Origin: Bacteriovoracaceae bacterium UBA6153
GTDB lineage: Bacteria > Bdellovibrionota > Bacteriovoracia > Bacteriovoracales > Bacteriovoracaceae
Direction of reading: 5' to 3'
Assembly: GCA_002428265.1 (NCBI GenBank)
Contig: DIUR01000030.1
Span: 202,696-266,695, forward strand
Length of the DNA: 64,000 bases
Shown: in pieces, positions 45,076-54,544 of the stretch
Position numbering within the stretch: position 1 is the stretch's first letter
How the letters are laid out: each line of letters begins with the position of its first letter
Notes under the pieces: model-generated
What the model was told of the DNA's origin: nothing
Database searches by the model: none
The model's input: the letters and a program-made list of their open reading frames with translations, nothing else
Position numbers and translations under genes: made by a program

Positions 45076-46220
45076 TTTCTAAACTTGCACAAATTGTTAT
45101 CGGCCCATCAATCGCGAAGAGAATCGACAACACTAAAAGAATTAACATTTATAGACTAGGAATCGGATCTCAGACAGTCGCCATGATTTTTATGTGGTTT
45201 GCAATTGTTTCTTTATTCTTAGGTCAATTCGAAGGTTCAAATTTTACTCTTCCCCAATACTTATTCATTCTATTCTTGCTATCCATTTTTAGCGCAATAT
45301 CAAACCTTGGATCGTCCTTAATGGATATCTCTGTTGGATTTGATCTAGCTATAGATGTTTTGCCTGAAAATGAATTAACGACTTTTAATAGCAGACTTAA
45401 AAGACTTGATTTATTAACTGAAGTTACCGCTCCGATATTTACTGGATTAGTATTCTCTCTGTTCACTAATAAGTCTGAATTCTGGGGCTTTTCAATTATT
45501 GCAATTTTAAATCTTTTAACTTTTATGCCTGAATATTTTTTATTAAAAGCTACCCAAAGTTCATCTTCTTATAAAGAAAAAATATCAATTCCTAGCGCGC
45601 CTTCAAATTTCTTAGCTGTATTCATAGAATCAGTTCAGAAATTAAAAAATAAACCATATGCTCTAGTTATAATTTCTTATGCGTTCTTGTGGTTATCGGT
45701 TCTTAGTCCTCACGGAGTTCTCCTTACGAGTTATTTAAAAGATGGTGCACGAATTCCTGAAATAACCATAGGCTTATTTAGGGGATGTGGTGCTCTGTTT
45801 GGCTTAATACCCACTTTCCTTTTTTCAACAATTAAAAAAAAGCATGGCCTCATTACAACCAGCAAATATTTTGTGCTATTTCAATTTATCTGTGTTTTGG
45901 CATCGGTCTTTAGCTTTTATTATTTGAATAATATTTATGTATTCTTGGCCTTGATACTTTTTTCAAGAATAGGGCTTTATGGATTCAGCATTGGTGAGAC
46001 TGAACTAAGGCAGATCTTAATCCCTAAAGAAGCACGCGGAGAAGTGAACGGCATTGCAAGCTCAACTACAAGTATGGCAACACTTACACTATTCTTAGTT
46101 GCTTCCTTATTGGGGAATACTGCTAATTTTGGGATTATGGTGATTTTCTCAGTTTTAGCTGTTTTTAGTGCACTGGCCTTATTTTTAATGTTTGAGTCAA
46201 CTCAAAATCTTAAGAAATAA
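45054..46220 (+). pseudogene. Ferroportin-like iron exporter, 5' end missing
   Basis: From 45183 the frame encodes 345 residues of hydrophobic helices that match ferroportin: SNLGSSLMDISV, then SRLKRLDLLTEVTAPIFTG and NLLTFMPEYFLLKA, like the RRIDQ and EYVLLWKVYQ parts of the family. The frame is also open upstream to a stop at 45051, and its residues (SKLAQIVIGPSIAKRID) match the TM3 region of ferroportin, but no ATG/GTG start precedes 45183. The first helices are replaced by the start of the element lipoprotein gene. Probably a pseudogene, or a protein from an internal start. Confidence 0.65.
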
Positions 46221-46234
46221 GAAACCATTCTAGC

Positions 46235-46461
46235 AAAAAATATTCTAAAATTTAAATTGGGCTCCAACTCCCGCTTTATTTTCTGTAAACATAAACCCAA
46301 CCGACCAGGCCCATGCTCTTTGATACATTAAACTAATTTCAAACTCAGTTTTTTTCTTGCCTAAAAGTGAAGTCAACAGCTGAAAATATATATTTAGTCC
46401 ATTGCAATTTTTTATTCAAGTCTAAATGATTTTTTTTATCGTTATCCAATAACAACGTTGT
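46235..46461 (-). pseudogene. Decayed copy of the multicopper oxidase 3' end
   Basis: This stretch closely matches 48844-49071 (end of the oxidase gene) with scattered substitutions and a two-base deletion that breaks the reading frame; the last residues (FMFTENKAGVGAQFKF plus stop) remain readable. The ATPase gene lies between the two copies. The 188 bases to 46650 hold no gene that I can see. Confidence 0.88.
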
Positions 46462-46649
46462 ATTGAAATTGGAAAAGTTGAAAAGGGGAAATAAGTTTTG
46501 GATGCGAGATGAATATGGTTACGGGTGTAATATTTATTAAATAGCTAGTATCTACATATTTAGGCTCGGAACTCCATTACTATATTAAATACATCCATGC
46601 CAGAATCAATTTTTCTAAGTATTTTGAAAGCTGGGCGAACTGCCTCTAG

Positions 46650-48812
46650 TTAAATGACAGAGGCATTTCGCAATTTAAGTGAATTCACTATCACAGACAC
46701 AGAACTTAAACTCATGGCAAGAGCGGCAATCATTGGATTTAAAAGTAGCCCATTAACTGGATAAAAAAGTCCGGCGGCAATAGGAATTCCTGCAGCATTA
46801 TAAGCAAAAGCAAAAAAAAGATTTCTTTTAATGTTACTCATCGTCAGCTCACTTAATCTTCTCGCACGTACAATCCCCATCAAATCACCTTTGACTAGTG
46901 TCACACCAGCACTTTCCATTGCGACATCTGTTCCTGATCCCATCGCAATTCCTACATGTGCTTGGGCCAGGGCCGGAGCATCGTTGATTCCATCACCGGC
47001 CATTCCTACAACAAAGCCTTCGCTTTGAAATTTTTTGATCGCATCTAGTTTCTGCTCAGGTAAAACTTCTGCAACAACTTCATCAATTCCTAATTTCTTG
47101 GCCACTGCCAGTGCCGTTTTCTGACTGTCGCCTGTCAGCATGATAATCTTTATCTTCTGTTGATGTAGTGCCTGGATCGCCTGAAGAGTACTGGCCTTAA
47201 TGGGGTCTGCCACTCCAATGATTCCTGCAGCGGTATTATCGACAGCAACGAACATCACTGTTTGGCCCTCTGAGCGTAATTCATTTGCCCGGTCTTTCAA
47301 GATACCAAAATCCACATTTAAATCATTCATCATTGCCTGATTACCTAATGCAATTTTATGACCTCTTATTTCCCCACGAACCCCTTTACCGGTGATGGAA
47401 TCAAAGTGATCTACTTTTTCCGTTTTTATATTCGCTTCTTTCGCCTTGAGCACGATGGCCTGTGCGAGCGGGTGCTCACTATTCATCTCAATCGATGCGG
47501 CATACATTAAAAACTCACTCTGGTCATTTTTTTCAGTGACTTCAATACTTACGACTTTGGGTTTACCTTCTGTGAGCGTTCCTGTTTTATCCACGACTAA
47601 TAAATTTACTTTCCGCATGACCTCTATCGCTTCAGCATTTTTAAAAAGAATGCCTAGCCCTGCTCCCTTACCTGTCGCCACCATGATCGACATCGGTGTT
47701 GCGAGTCCTAGGGCACAAGGACAGGCAATGATAAGAACGGCAATTGCATTAATCGTTGCATAGGCCATTTTGGGATTTGGCCCCCAAATTCCCCAGACGA
47801 TAAAAGTCAAAACTGCAATGAGGATAACTATTGGAACAAAGTATCCCGAGATTTGATCAGCTAGTTTTTGTATGGGTGCGCGACTTCTTTGAGCGTCGGC
47901 CACCATTTTAATGATTCGTGAAAGTAATGTATCAGCTCCAACTTTCTCAGCTTTCATGATTAATGATCCGGTACCATTGATGGTCGCTCCCACAACTTTT
48001 GATCCTGCACTTTTTTCAACTGGGACAGGTTCACCTGTAATCATCGACTCATCAACGTTACTTCGCCCTTCTATAACAACACCATCAACGGGAATTTTCT
48101 CTCCGGGACGAATTCTGAGTAAGTTCCCAAGGTGTACATGGGCCAATGGTATTTCTTCCTCACTCCCATCTTCTCTTATGAGATGTGCATTCTTCGGCGA
48201 AAGCCCTAAAAGTTTTTTAATCGCTGTACCCGTTTGGTTGCGTGCCTTAAGCTCCAAAACTTGTCCAAGTAAAATAAGGGCAACGATCACAGCTGATGCT
48301 TCAAAATAAACGGAAACATGACCATTATGATCCCTGAAAGACTCAGGAAAAATATCAGGCATAAGAGCGGCAATCAAACTGTATCCATAGGCCACACTTA
48401 CTCCTAGGCCAATGAGAGTGAACATATTGAGACTGCGATTTTTAAGAGAATCAACTGCTCTTTGATAGAAGGGCCATGCGGACCAAAGACATACAGGTGT
48501 TGCAAGAGCGAGCTGTACGTAAGGATGTAATGGAGTCATTCCAAAAAAATGAGAACCCATTTCCATAATGAAGAGTGGCAGAGAAAGAAGTGTCGCAAAC
48601 CAAAAACGACGGGTCATATCCTTTAGTTCATGATCATCAACTTCTCCAGTGGCAATGACTGGTTCGAGCGACATACCACAGATAGGACAATGGCCTGGTC
48701 CATTTTGTCTAATCTCTGGGTGCATCGGGCAGGTAAAGACTGCCGAGTCATCCAGCTTTACTGAACTCATTTCAGAAATCTTATGTGCATGATGATGATG
48801 AGAGTGATCCAT
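46650..48812 (-). CDS. copA: Copper-translocating P1B-type ATPase
   Basis: The 720-residue protein begins with a His-rich stretch (MDHSHHHHAHK) and a heavy-metal-binding motif CPMHPEIRQNGPGHCPICGM, then has the TM6 metal site ACPCALGLATP, the phosphorylation motif DKTGTLTEG, the HP locus MNSEHPLAQ and GDGINDAPALA. It exports monovalent copper from the cytoplasm to the periplasm. The frame opens at 48908, but ATG 48812 with AAGGAA upstream is the real start. The hairpin GCCTCT/AGAGGC at 46642-46664 spans the stop codon. Same strand as the oxidase, 40 bases apart. Confidence 0.95.
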   Translation of the reverse strand: MDHSHHHHAHKISEMSSVKLDDSAVFTCPMHPEIRQNGPGHCPICGMSLEPVIATGEVDDHELKDMTRRFWFATLLSLPLFIMEMGSHFFGMTPLHPYVQLALATPVCLWSAWPFYQRAVDSLKNRSLNMFTLIGLGVSVAYGYSLIAALMPDIFPESFRDHNGHVSVYFEASAVIVALILLGQVLELKARNQTGTAIKKLLGLSPKNAHLIREDGSEEEIPLAHVHLGNLLRIRPGEKIPVDGVVIEGRSNVDESMITGEPVPVEKSAGSKVVGATINGTGSLIMKAEKVGADTLLSRIIKMVADAQRSRAPIQKLADQISGYFVPIVILIAVLTFIVWGIWGPNPKMAYATINAIAVLIIACPCALGLATPMSIMVATGKGAGLGILFKNAEAIEVMRKVNLLVVDKTGTLTEGKPKVVSIEVTEKNDQSEFLMYAASIEMNSEHPLAQAIVLKAKEANIKTEKVDHFDSITGKGVRGEIRGHKIALGNQAMMNDLNVDFGILKDRANELRSEGQTVMFVAVDNTAAGIIGVADPIKASTLQAIQALHQQKIKIIMLTGDSQKTALAVAKKLGIDEVVAEVLPEQKLDAIKKFQSEGFVVGMAGDGINDAPALAQAHVGIAMGSGTDVAMESAGVTLVKGDLMGIVRARRLSELTMSNIKRNLFFAFAYNAAGIPIAAGLFYPVNGLLLNPMIAALAMSLSSVSVIVNSLKLRNASVI

Positions 48813-48852
48813 AGTATTTTCCTTCTTCACGAGAATCTGACCCAAAAATATT

Positions 48853-51117
48853 CTAAAATTTAAACTGGGCACCAATTCCCGCTTTATTTTCTGTAAACAT
48901 AAACCCAACCGACCATGCCCATGCTCTTTGATACATTAAACTAATTTCAAACTCAGTTTTCTTTTCTTGTCTAAAAGTGAAATCAACATCTGAAAATACA
49001 TATTTAGTCCATTGCAATTTTTTATTCAAGTCTAATCGAAATTTTTTATCAGTATCCAATAACAACGTTGCATCTATTAATAAAGGCAGCATGTAACTAA
49101 AACCGACATTACCAAAAACTTCTTTATCAAAATAACTCCCACCCAATAATATTTTCGCATAATTATTCAGCCATCTTTTATAGAATAAATCTCCTTCACC
49201 ATTCCACGATGTATCTTTCGTAACTTCAGCTCTCACTTGAAGGTCATTACGAGTATTCATTAAATTCAGTTCAAGCTCACTATGATTAGTTGAAATTTCT
49301 ACTGACCCTTTATGATATAAATGATCCTGAAGATGAGGATCACTTTTTTGAAACTCTTTAATATCATTTCGTGGAACAAATGTTGAGTACTTTACAACTC
49401 GGGCCATGCCAGTTTTTAAGTGAAATAAGTTATGACAATGAAGCATCCACTCGCCAGGTTCATTGGCCAAAAACTCAATAGTTCTATTTTCAAAAGGAGG
49501 CACATCAATAGTGTGCTTTAGCGGGGAAGAGTCACCATATTTATTTAAAACTCTAAAAAAGTGTCCATGAAGATGCATTGGATGATTCATCATTGTATTA
49601 TTAATAAATGTATAACGTATTACTTCATTTTCGTTTATTGTGAGTGTTCTCTCTTCATTTATTGCTTGGCCATTTATAAACCAAACATATCGATTCATGT
49701 CACCATCTAAGGCCAAGGTAATATCCTTTCTAACGATACCACTCGCAAAAGATGTTTTATTAGGAGATTCTAAATCTGCTGAAGTTAAAACATCAACAAC
49801 CTCTGCTTTCATATCCATCTTTGAATGGTCCATAGGTGCTTCCTTCATGTCCATTTTTGAATGGTCCATAGGTGCTGCTTTCATATCCATCTTTGAATGG
49901 TCCATAGGTGCTGCTTTCATGTCCATTTTTGAATGGTCCATAGGTGCTTCCTTCATGTCCATTTTTGAATGGTCCATAGGTGCTTCCTTCATGCCCATTT
50001 TTGAATGATCCATAGGTGCTTCTTTCATGTCCATTTTTGAATGGTCCATAGGTGCTCCCTTCATGTCCATTTTTGAATGGTCCATAGATCCCATTGGAGT
50101 ACCCATACTCATGCTCATATACATATCTGGCACAGGTCTGATGGGAGCATTATGTCGCTCTCCCTTCCCAAGCCAAACTGAAGCGGACCCTGTACCATCC
50201 ATTGAAGTGGCCTTAAATTCATAATTTCCAACTGAATTCGATGTAAATAAAACATCATAGGTTTCTGCCATTCCGATCAGTATTTCATTCGCAAGCTTAG
50301 GTTTAACATCAACTCCATCGGCAGAGATTACTTTCATCGGTATATCTCCCAACGAAACATAAAAATAAGTCGATGCCGAAGCGTTAATAATACGAAGACG
50401 TACCCTATCGCCTGGTGAAATATTTTCGTCTTGCGAATTACTTTTTCCATTAATTAAAAAAGCATCATACCCGACATCTGATAAATCCATTCCTCCCATT
50501 CGATTCCATTCATTGCCTAAATAAGACGATAATGATTTTGCCTTTATGGCCCCAAGCCATGACCTCATGGTTCCTTTTTTATAAGTGTAGTAGTCACCAT
50601 CTTTTTTGAGATTTTTTACAATATCTGTAGGATTGTCATCACTCCAATCACTTAAGACTAAAACAACCTCTTTGTCATAAGTCTTAACCTTTTCTTTAGG
50701 GTGAATGATAAACGCTCCATAAACACCTTTCTGTTCTTGAACATTTGTATGAGAGTGATACCAGAAAGTACCGTGTTGTCTGATTTTAAACTTGAAGACA
50801 AATTTTTCGCCAGGCTTAATTGGGGGCGTATTAACATAAGGCACTCCATCCATATAAGGATCAAGCAGAATTCCATGCCAGTGGATAGATACTTCATCAT
50901 CAAGAAGATCGTTTTTTAGTGTGATTTCAGCATCGTCACCTTCGGTGAATTCAAGTATGGGTGCTGGAATTGTTTTATTAATCATAATTGCAAAATCAAC
51001 TGTTTTTTTGCCACTGATATTAATTTTTTCTTTAGAAGCTATCAGTTCATATTTAACAATCTTTGCAAATGTCGAATGGGCCATTAAGAGGCATAGCAGT
51101 AATATACTTTTTTTCAT
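48853..51117 (-). CDS. Multicopper oxidase (CopA/PcoA type) fused to CopB-like barrel domain
   Basis: The 754-residue protein has a signal peptide (MKKSILLLCLLMAHSTFA) and the type 1/2/3 copper motifs HWHG, WYHSHTN, HPMHLHGHFFRV and HCHNLFHLKTGM of PcoA-like oxidases. Between the cupredoxin domains lie eight 12-residue repeats MDHSKMDMKxAP rich in Met and His. After about residue 600 the sequence turns into alternating amphipathic strands ending in Phe (GAQFKF), with LPLLIDATLLLDTDKKFRLDL, like the CopB/PcoB outer-membrane domain. Role: oxidation of Cu(I) and periplasmic copper storage. The fusion is an inference from the end region. Confidence 0.82.
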   Translation of the reverse strand: MKKSILLLCLLMAHSTFAKIVKYELIASKEKINISGKKTVDFAIMINKTIPAPILEFTEGDDAEITLKNDLLDDEVSIHWHGILLDPYMDGVPYVNTPPIKPGEKFVFKFKIRQHGTFWYHSHTNVQEQKGVYGAFIIHPKEKVKTYDKEVVLVLSDWSDDNPTDIVKNLKKDGDYYTYKKGTMRSWLGAIKAKSLSSYLGNEWNRMGGMDLSDVGYDAFLINGKSNSQDENISPGDRVRLRIINASASTYFYVSLGDIPMKVISADGVDVKPKLANEILIGMAETYDVLFTSNSVGNYEFKATSMDGTGSASVWLGKGERHNAPIRPVPDMYMSMSMGTPMGSMDHSKMDMKGAPMDHSKMDMKEAPMDHSKMGMKEAPMDHSKMDMKEAPMDHSKMDMKAAPMDHSKMDMKAAPMDHSKMDMKEAPMDHSKMDMKAEVVDVLTSADLESPNKTSFASGIVRKDITLALDGDMNRYVWFINGQAINEERTLTINENEVIRYTFINNTMMNHPMHLHGHFFRVLNKYGDSSPLKHTIDVPPFENRTIEFLANEPGEWMLHCHNLFHLKTGMARVVKYSTFVPRNDIKEFQKSDPHLQDHLYHKGSVEISTNHSELELNLMNTRNDLQVRAEVTKDTSWNGEGDLFYKRWLNNYAKILLGGSYFDKEVFGNVGFSYMLPLLIDATLLLDTDKKFRLDLNKKLQWTKYVFSDVDFTFRQEKKTEFEISLMYQRAWAWSVGFMFTENKAGIGAQFKF
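49798..50085 (-). repeat. Eight 36-base tandem repeats (MDHSKMDMK units)
   Basis: Eight in-frame 36-base units encode 12-residue Met/His copper-binding repeats inside the oxidase. Units differ at few positions (Glu, Ala or Gly near the end, one Gly in place of Asp), so copy number is likely to vary between strains. Confidence 0.93.
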
Positions 51118-51185
51118 TATTTATCACCCAGAAATATTTAAAAATTTTTTAAGAATTCTAAAACATAACAATTTTCACTTAAAAA

Positions 51186-51539
51186 CTATTCTTTTTCAAC
51201 AATAGTTCCTTCGTCAAGCTTAACTGACTCGTCAAATTTCACGACAGAATAATGTTCATTAAGAAGACTCGTTACAACACCTGCTCCAGCTAATTCTTTA
51301 GTGCAAGCGAATTTGGGTCCAGCACTTTCAGATTTACCCGCTACTCCGAGAGAGCTTTTACATGAATTCTTGTAAGCACGCACTTTGTCACCAACTTTAA
51401 CTTCATTATTACCAAGGCAAACATGTGCTTCATTTGGTCCAGTCTTCATTGCCACACTACCACGCATTATTGAATGAGTTGAACAACTGCTTATAATTGT
51501 AACAATACTAAAAAATCCTAACGCTTTAATTGACTTCAT
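51186..51539 (-). CDS. Small lipoprotein in the copper operon
   Basis: The 117-residue protein has a lipobox (IISSC) and cysteines at four spaced positions of the mature part (HVCLGN, NSCKSS, FACTKE), which could bind metal or form disulfides. It reads away from csoR and lies 68 bases before the oxidase start, so lipoprotein, oxidase and ATPase form one minus-strand copper operon. No family recognised. Confidence 0.65.
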   Translation of the reverse strand: MKSIKALGFFSIVTIISSCSTHSIMRGSVAMKTGPNEAHVCLGNNEVKVGDKVRAYKNSCKSSLGVAGKSESAGPKFACTKELAGAGVVTSLLNEHYSVVKFDESVKLDEGTIVEKE

Positions 51540-51578
51540 GATGCTCCCTTGTGTAAGAATTACAAACCTATTGATAGG

Positions 51579-51596
51579 CTACCCCCCCCAGGGTAT
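51579..51596. promoter_or_regulatory. CsoR-type operator in the divergent promoter
   Basis: TACCC, a C-run and GGGTA form an imperfect palindrome between the divergent lipoprotein and csoR genes. C-tract/G-tract operators of this shape are bound by CsoR repressors; binding here is an inference. Confidence 0.65.
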
Positions 51597-51628
51597 AAAG
51601 AAAAGATCAATTTTTAAATATTAGAGTC

Positions 51629-51970
51629 ATGATAAAGATGAATAAAAAGAAAATAATTTCCTCAAAGAAAACAAAACATGCTCATAGTGCTCATTCTCAT
51701 CCTGACCATACCGGCCATTTAAAGCAATTGTCTCGCGTAAGAGGTCAAGTAGATGGCATCGAAAAAATGATACAGGAAGGACGTTATTGCATTGACATCA
51801 TAAATCAGCTTAAAGCAATTAGCGCTGGCGTCAAAGTAATTGAGTCAGCAATTTTTGAAGCCCATTTAAAAAGTTGCGTGCAAGATGCATTCGCTTCAGA
51901 CGACTCTGCCGACATTCAAAAAAAGATTAATGAAATAAACAAACTTGTCTACGGTTCAAAATCTAAGTAA
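51629..51970 (+). CDS. csoR: CsoR-family copper-sensing repressor 1
   Basis: The 113-residue helical protein has the DUF156 pattern LKQLSRVRGQVDGIEKMI and the Cys-His-Cys copper site (RYCIDIINQ, then EAHLKSCV). An N-terminal His/Lys tail (KHAHSAHSHPDHTGH) is an extension. Apo-CsoR represses copper genes and is released by Cu(I). It begins 33 bases after the palindrome. Confidence 0.88.
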   Translation: MIKMNKKKIISSKKTKHAHSAHSHPDHTGHLKQLSRVRGQVDGIEKMIQEGRYCIDIINQLKAISAGVKVIESAIFEAHLKSCVQDAFASDDSADIQKKINEINKLVYGSKSK

Positions 51971-51995
51971 TAGTTATAATAACAGAGAGGATATA

Positions 51996-53219
51996 ATGAA
52001 ATTTTTCTTACTTCCAATGTTTCTACTCGCAACTACGACTGGTCACGCTTTAGAAACAGTTACATGTTCTAAAGATTATACTGGCTCAGATGTTCATACT
52101 GCTTACCAATTAAAAAACTTATCAATTAAATATGAAGCTTACATACCAAGATCACCCCTTGGAGCTTTAAAAGCTAAAGGCCAGATTGGTTATGCTGGCA
52201 TTCGTTCTGAAGTTAAAAGAATTTATACAGAGAACTCACTTTCATATAAATCAGTACTTGGTGAAGACTTTTTGTTGAAGTTAATTAGAATTAAAGACGA
52301 TAAATTTGAAGGTGTCCTAACGCTTAACAAAGGGAGTGCTTCTGAAAATAAATTAACAAATCTCACATGCTTTGTTAAAGGTGAGTTACCACAAGCAAAA
52401 GTATGTGCCGAATCACAAGCAGACAAAGATAAATCATTGTTTCAATCACTCAAGACATCTGATTTAGATGAAGTTAATTTTGCACTAGAGTGTGGCGCTG
52501 ATACAAATGCAACAGATAAGTTAGGATGTAATCCTTTATTAAAGGTTCTTGATGAGCAATGTGGACAATTAAGTCGCATGAATCTTTCGTATCCAGCTTA
52601 CAAGCAATCGCAAATGGCATCACTACTAATTGATAATGGGACAAACTTAGAAAGTGTAGACCCATCTAATAACCAAACAGCCCTTCATAAAGCCACGCTT
52701 GTTGGGAACAGCGATTTAGCTTTAATGTTGATTGAATTAGAAGTTAATCTCGATGCTCAAGACAAGAACAATATGACTGCTCTGATGATTGCCGTTAAAA
52801 ATAATGACTTTTTTCTAGTCAAAGATTTAGTTAACGCTAATGCAAACCTTGATCTTAAAAATAGTTCCGGTAAAACCGCATTTGATATTGCCAAAAATTT
52901 AAACAGAAGCGAAATTGCTGAACTGTTAATTCCAGTAAAAAAGAAAATTACAGTGGAAGGAAATGCAAATAACATCGGCTGTTCACTATCAAATATTGAA
53001 TTGTCATTAAACGAACCAGTAGAAATTGTCCTGAAAGCGCCAAAGCGAAAAATGTTCTTATTAGAATCGACAGAACTTGGATTGGAATTAATGGCGATGC
53101 CTAATGAAGAAGCTAAAGCCAGATTTACTCCTACTAAGACTGGGGCCTTCAAGTTTATGTGTGGCCCTCACGGTGGACCAATAGATCAACAAACAATCGG
53201 AACCATATCAGTTAACTGA
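51996..53219 (+). CDS. Exported ankyrin-repeat protein with C-terminal cupredoxin-like domain, copy 1
   Basis: The 407-residue protein has a signal peptide (FFLLPMFLLATTTGHA), an N-terminal domain of unknown type (to about residue 130), ankyrin repeats (TALHKATLVGNSDLALMLIE, TALMIAVKNNDFFLVKDLV) and a last 95 residues like a cupredoxin: a beta-rich part ending FKFMCGPHGG with Cys389 and His392, the usual copper ligand pair. Start is ATG 51996 with GAGAGG upstream. Paralogous to 57081-58448. Likely periplasmic copper binding or electron transfer. Confidence 0.75.
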   Translation: MKFFLLPMFLLATTTGHALETVTCSKDYTGSDVHTAYQLKNLSIKYEAYIPRSPLGALKAKGQIGYAGIRSEVKRIYTENSLSYKSVLGEDFLLKLIRIKDDKFEGVLTLNKGSASENKLTNLTCFVKGELPQAKVCAESQADKDKSLFQSLKTSDLDEVNFALECGADTNATDKLGCNPLLKVLDEQCGQLSRMNLSYPAYKQSQMASLLIDNGTNLESVDPSNNQTALHKATLVGNSDLALMLIELEVNLDAQDKNNMTALMIAVKNNDFFLVKDLVNANANLDLKNSSGKTAFDIAKNLNRSEIAELLIPVKKKITVEGNANNIGCSLSNIELSLNEPVEIVLKAPKRKMFLLESTELGLELMAMPNEEAKARFTPTKTGAFKFMCGPHGGPIDQQTIGTISVN

Positions 53220-53243
53220 TTATAAAATACACAGGAGAAAAGT

Positions 53244-53834
53244 ATGCAGATTTTAAAAAACGTTGCCCTTTCACTTTCATTAACCGCATTGCTAAGTGCC
53301 AATGCAATGGGTGCAGTAACTCTAGGCAAAGCAGCTGAGTTAGCTTGTCATAGACTAGAAAAACTTGTCTCACTTGGAAAAGCGGAAGAGTCATTTATTA
53401 CAAAATTCAGTTCACTTGAAATTTCGAAACTACAGCCTTCAAAGCCAGCAGATCCGGCCTTCAAGGTAACGATCTCTCAGCATGCAGGATCAGACGGCAG
53501 TTCAAAGCAAATTGATATTATGTTAGATGTTAACGGAAAAGGGATTGCTCAGATCGTTAAGCCCGGACCAGAAGCTTCAAATGCTCCCGTATGGAGTGAT
53601 AAAGATGCATTATCTTTGGTTGAATATGCTCTTCACTATGTTAGTGACTCAGATGATGCCGACCTAAAGCCATTTTTAAACGGATTAACAAGCCTAAAAC
53701 TCAAGCAAATGAAAAACGATAATGGAACATCAGCCAGAGTTGTTATGAATTCAAAAGAAACAACTAAAACTTTGGAAGTTAATCTTAATGAGAATGGGTC
53801 AGTAGAATCTACTAATTCAATAATCGCAGAGTAA
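53244..53834 (+). CDS. Exported protein of the copper cluster, function unknown
   Basis: The 196-residue protein has a signal peptide (MQILKNVALSLSLTALLSANAMG) and a mature region with a single cysteine (ACHRLEK), a His (SQHAGSDG) and mixed strands. AGGAG lies just before the start. Its place between the ankyrin-cupredoxin and cytochrome genes suggests a role in the same periplasmic system, but no family is seen. Confidence 0.6.
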   Translation: MQILKNVALSLSLTALLSANAMGAVTLGKAAELACHRLEKLVSLGKAEESFITKFSSLEISKLQPSKPADPAFKVTISQHAGSDGSSKQIDIMLDVNGKGIAQIVKPGPEASNAPVWSDKDALSLVEYALHYVSDSDDADLKPFLNGLTSLKLKQMKNDNGTSARVVMNSKETTKTLEVNLNENGSVESTNSIIAE

Positions 53835-53848
53835 TTAAGGATTTTTTT

Positions 53849-54541
53849 ATGCAGCTAGAGATTAAAGCATTAATTTCTCTCCTAGGGATCAGTATTTTGA
53901 TCTCTAGCTGTAGTTATCGAAATGAAAAAGAATCAAAATTTGAAGTATCTTTTAATAGTGCATTAGCTGATAAAGTTTCTTATCAGCTAATCAATGAAAG
54001 AATACTTATTCCTAAATGTATTTCATGCCATGGGGATTCAGGAAATATTAATCTTGAATCCTATAATGACGTTTTCGGACATATTGAAAAAATAAAACAA
54101 GCTACTATTATAACCAGGAAAATGCCCAAATCACCGTATCCAGCTTTGACCAATGAAGACCTTGAACTTTTAGCAACATGGATTCAAGTTGGTGCTCCTG
54201 AAAAGCCACTCGATGGAACTGACCAACAACCACCAGTGAAGTATGAGCCTCTAGAACCGACATTTAAATCAATTAATAAAAATATACTTCAAAATAAATG
54301 TATATTTTGTCATGCACCTGGGAAAGAAGCCGAAAGGGTGCCGCTTGATACAGCTGAATCGATGATTGATTCTCCTTTAGAAATCGTCATTCCAGGCAAC
54401 TCTGAAGAGAGCGGATTGATCATATCAACATCACCGAATGCCAGAAAACTAATGCCACCAAAGAAATCAGGCATAGCACCTTTAAAACCTGAAGAAATCG
54501 AAATTATAAAACAATGGATAGATAATGGAGCTAAGGATTAA
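53849..54541 (+). CDS. Di-heme c-type cytochrome lipoprotein
   Basis: The 230-residue protein has a lipobox (ILISSC) and two CxxCH heme sites, CISCH (residues 57-61) and CIFCH (about residue 150), with the surrounding pattern of planctomycete-type cytochrome C domains (LLATWIQVGAPE, IIKQWIDNGA). It should carry electrons at the outer face of a membrane. It is followed by YceI after three bases. Confidence 0.82.
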   Translation: MQLEIKALISLLGISILISSCSYRNEKESKFEVSFNSALADKVSYQLINERILIPKCISCHGDSGNINLESYNDVFGHIEKIKQATIITRKMPKSPYPALTNEDLELLATWIQVGAPEKPLDGTDQQPPVKYEPLEPTFKSINKNILQNKCIFCHAPGKEAERVPLDTAESMIDSPLEIVIPGNSEESGLIISTSPNARKLMPPKKSGIAPLKPEEIEIIKQWIDNGAKD

Positions 54542-54544
54542 AAT

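Noticed and set aside
46911..48309. Several plus-strand ORFs inside the copper ATPase gene
   Set aside because: They are antisense shadows of a well conserved gene.
48813..48908. Longer N-terminus for the copper ATPase
   Set aside because: It would overlap the oxidase gene end; ATG 48812 has a good ribosome binding site.
49798..50085. Regular 36-base repeats as a CRISPR array
   Set aside because: There are no unique spacers; the units are contiguous, in frame and encode protein.
49640..50224. Plus-strand ORFs made of repeated FEWSIGA units
   Set aside because: They are the antisense reading of the Met/His repeat array in the oxidase gene.
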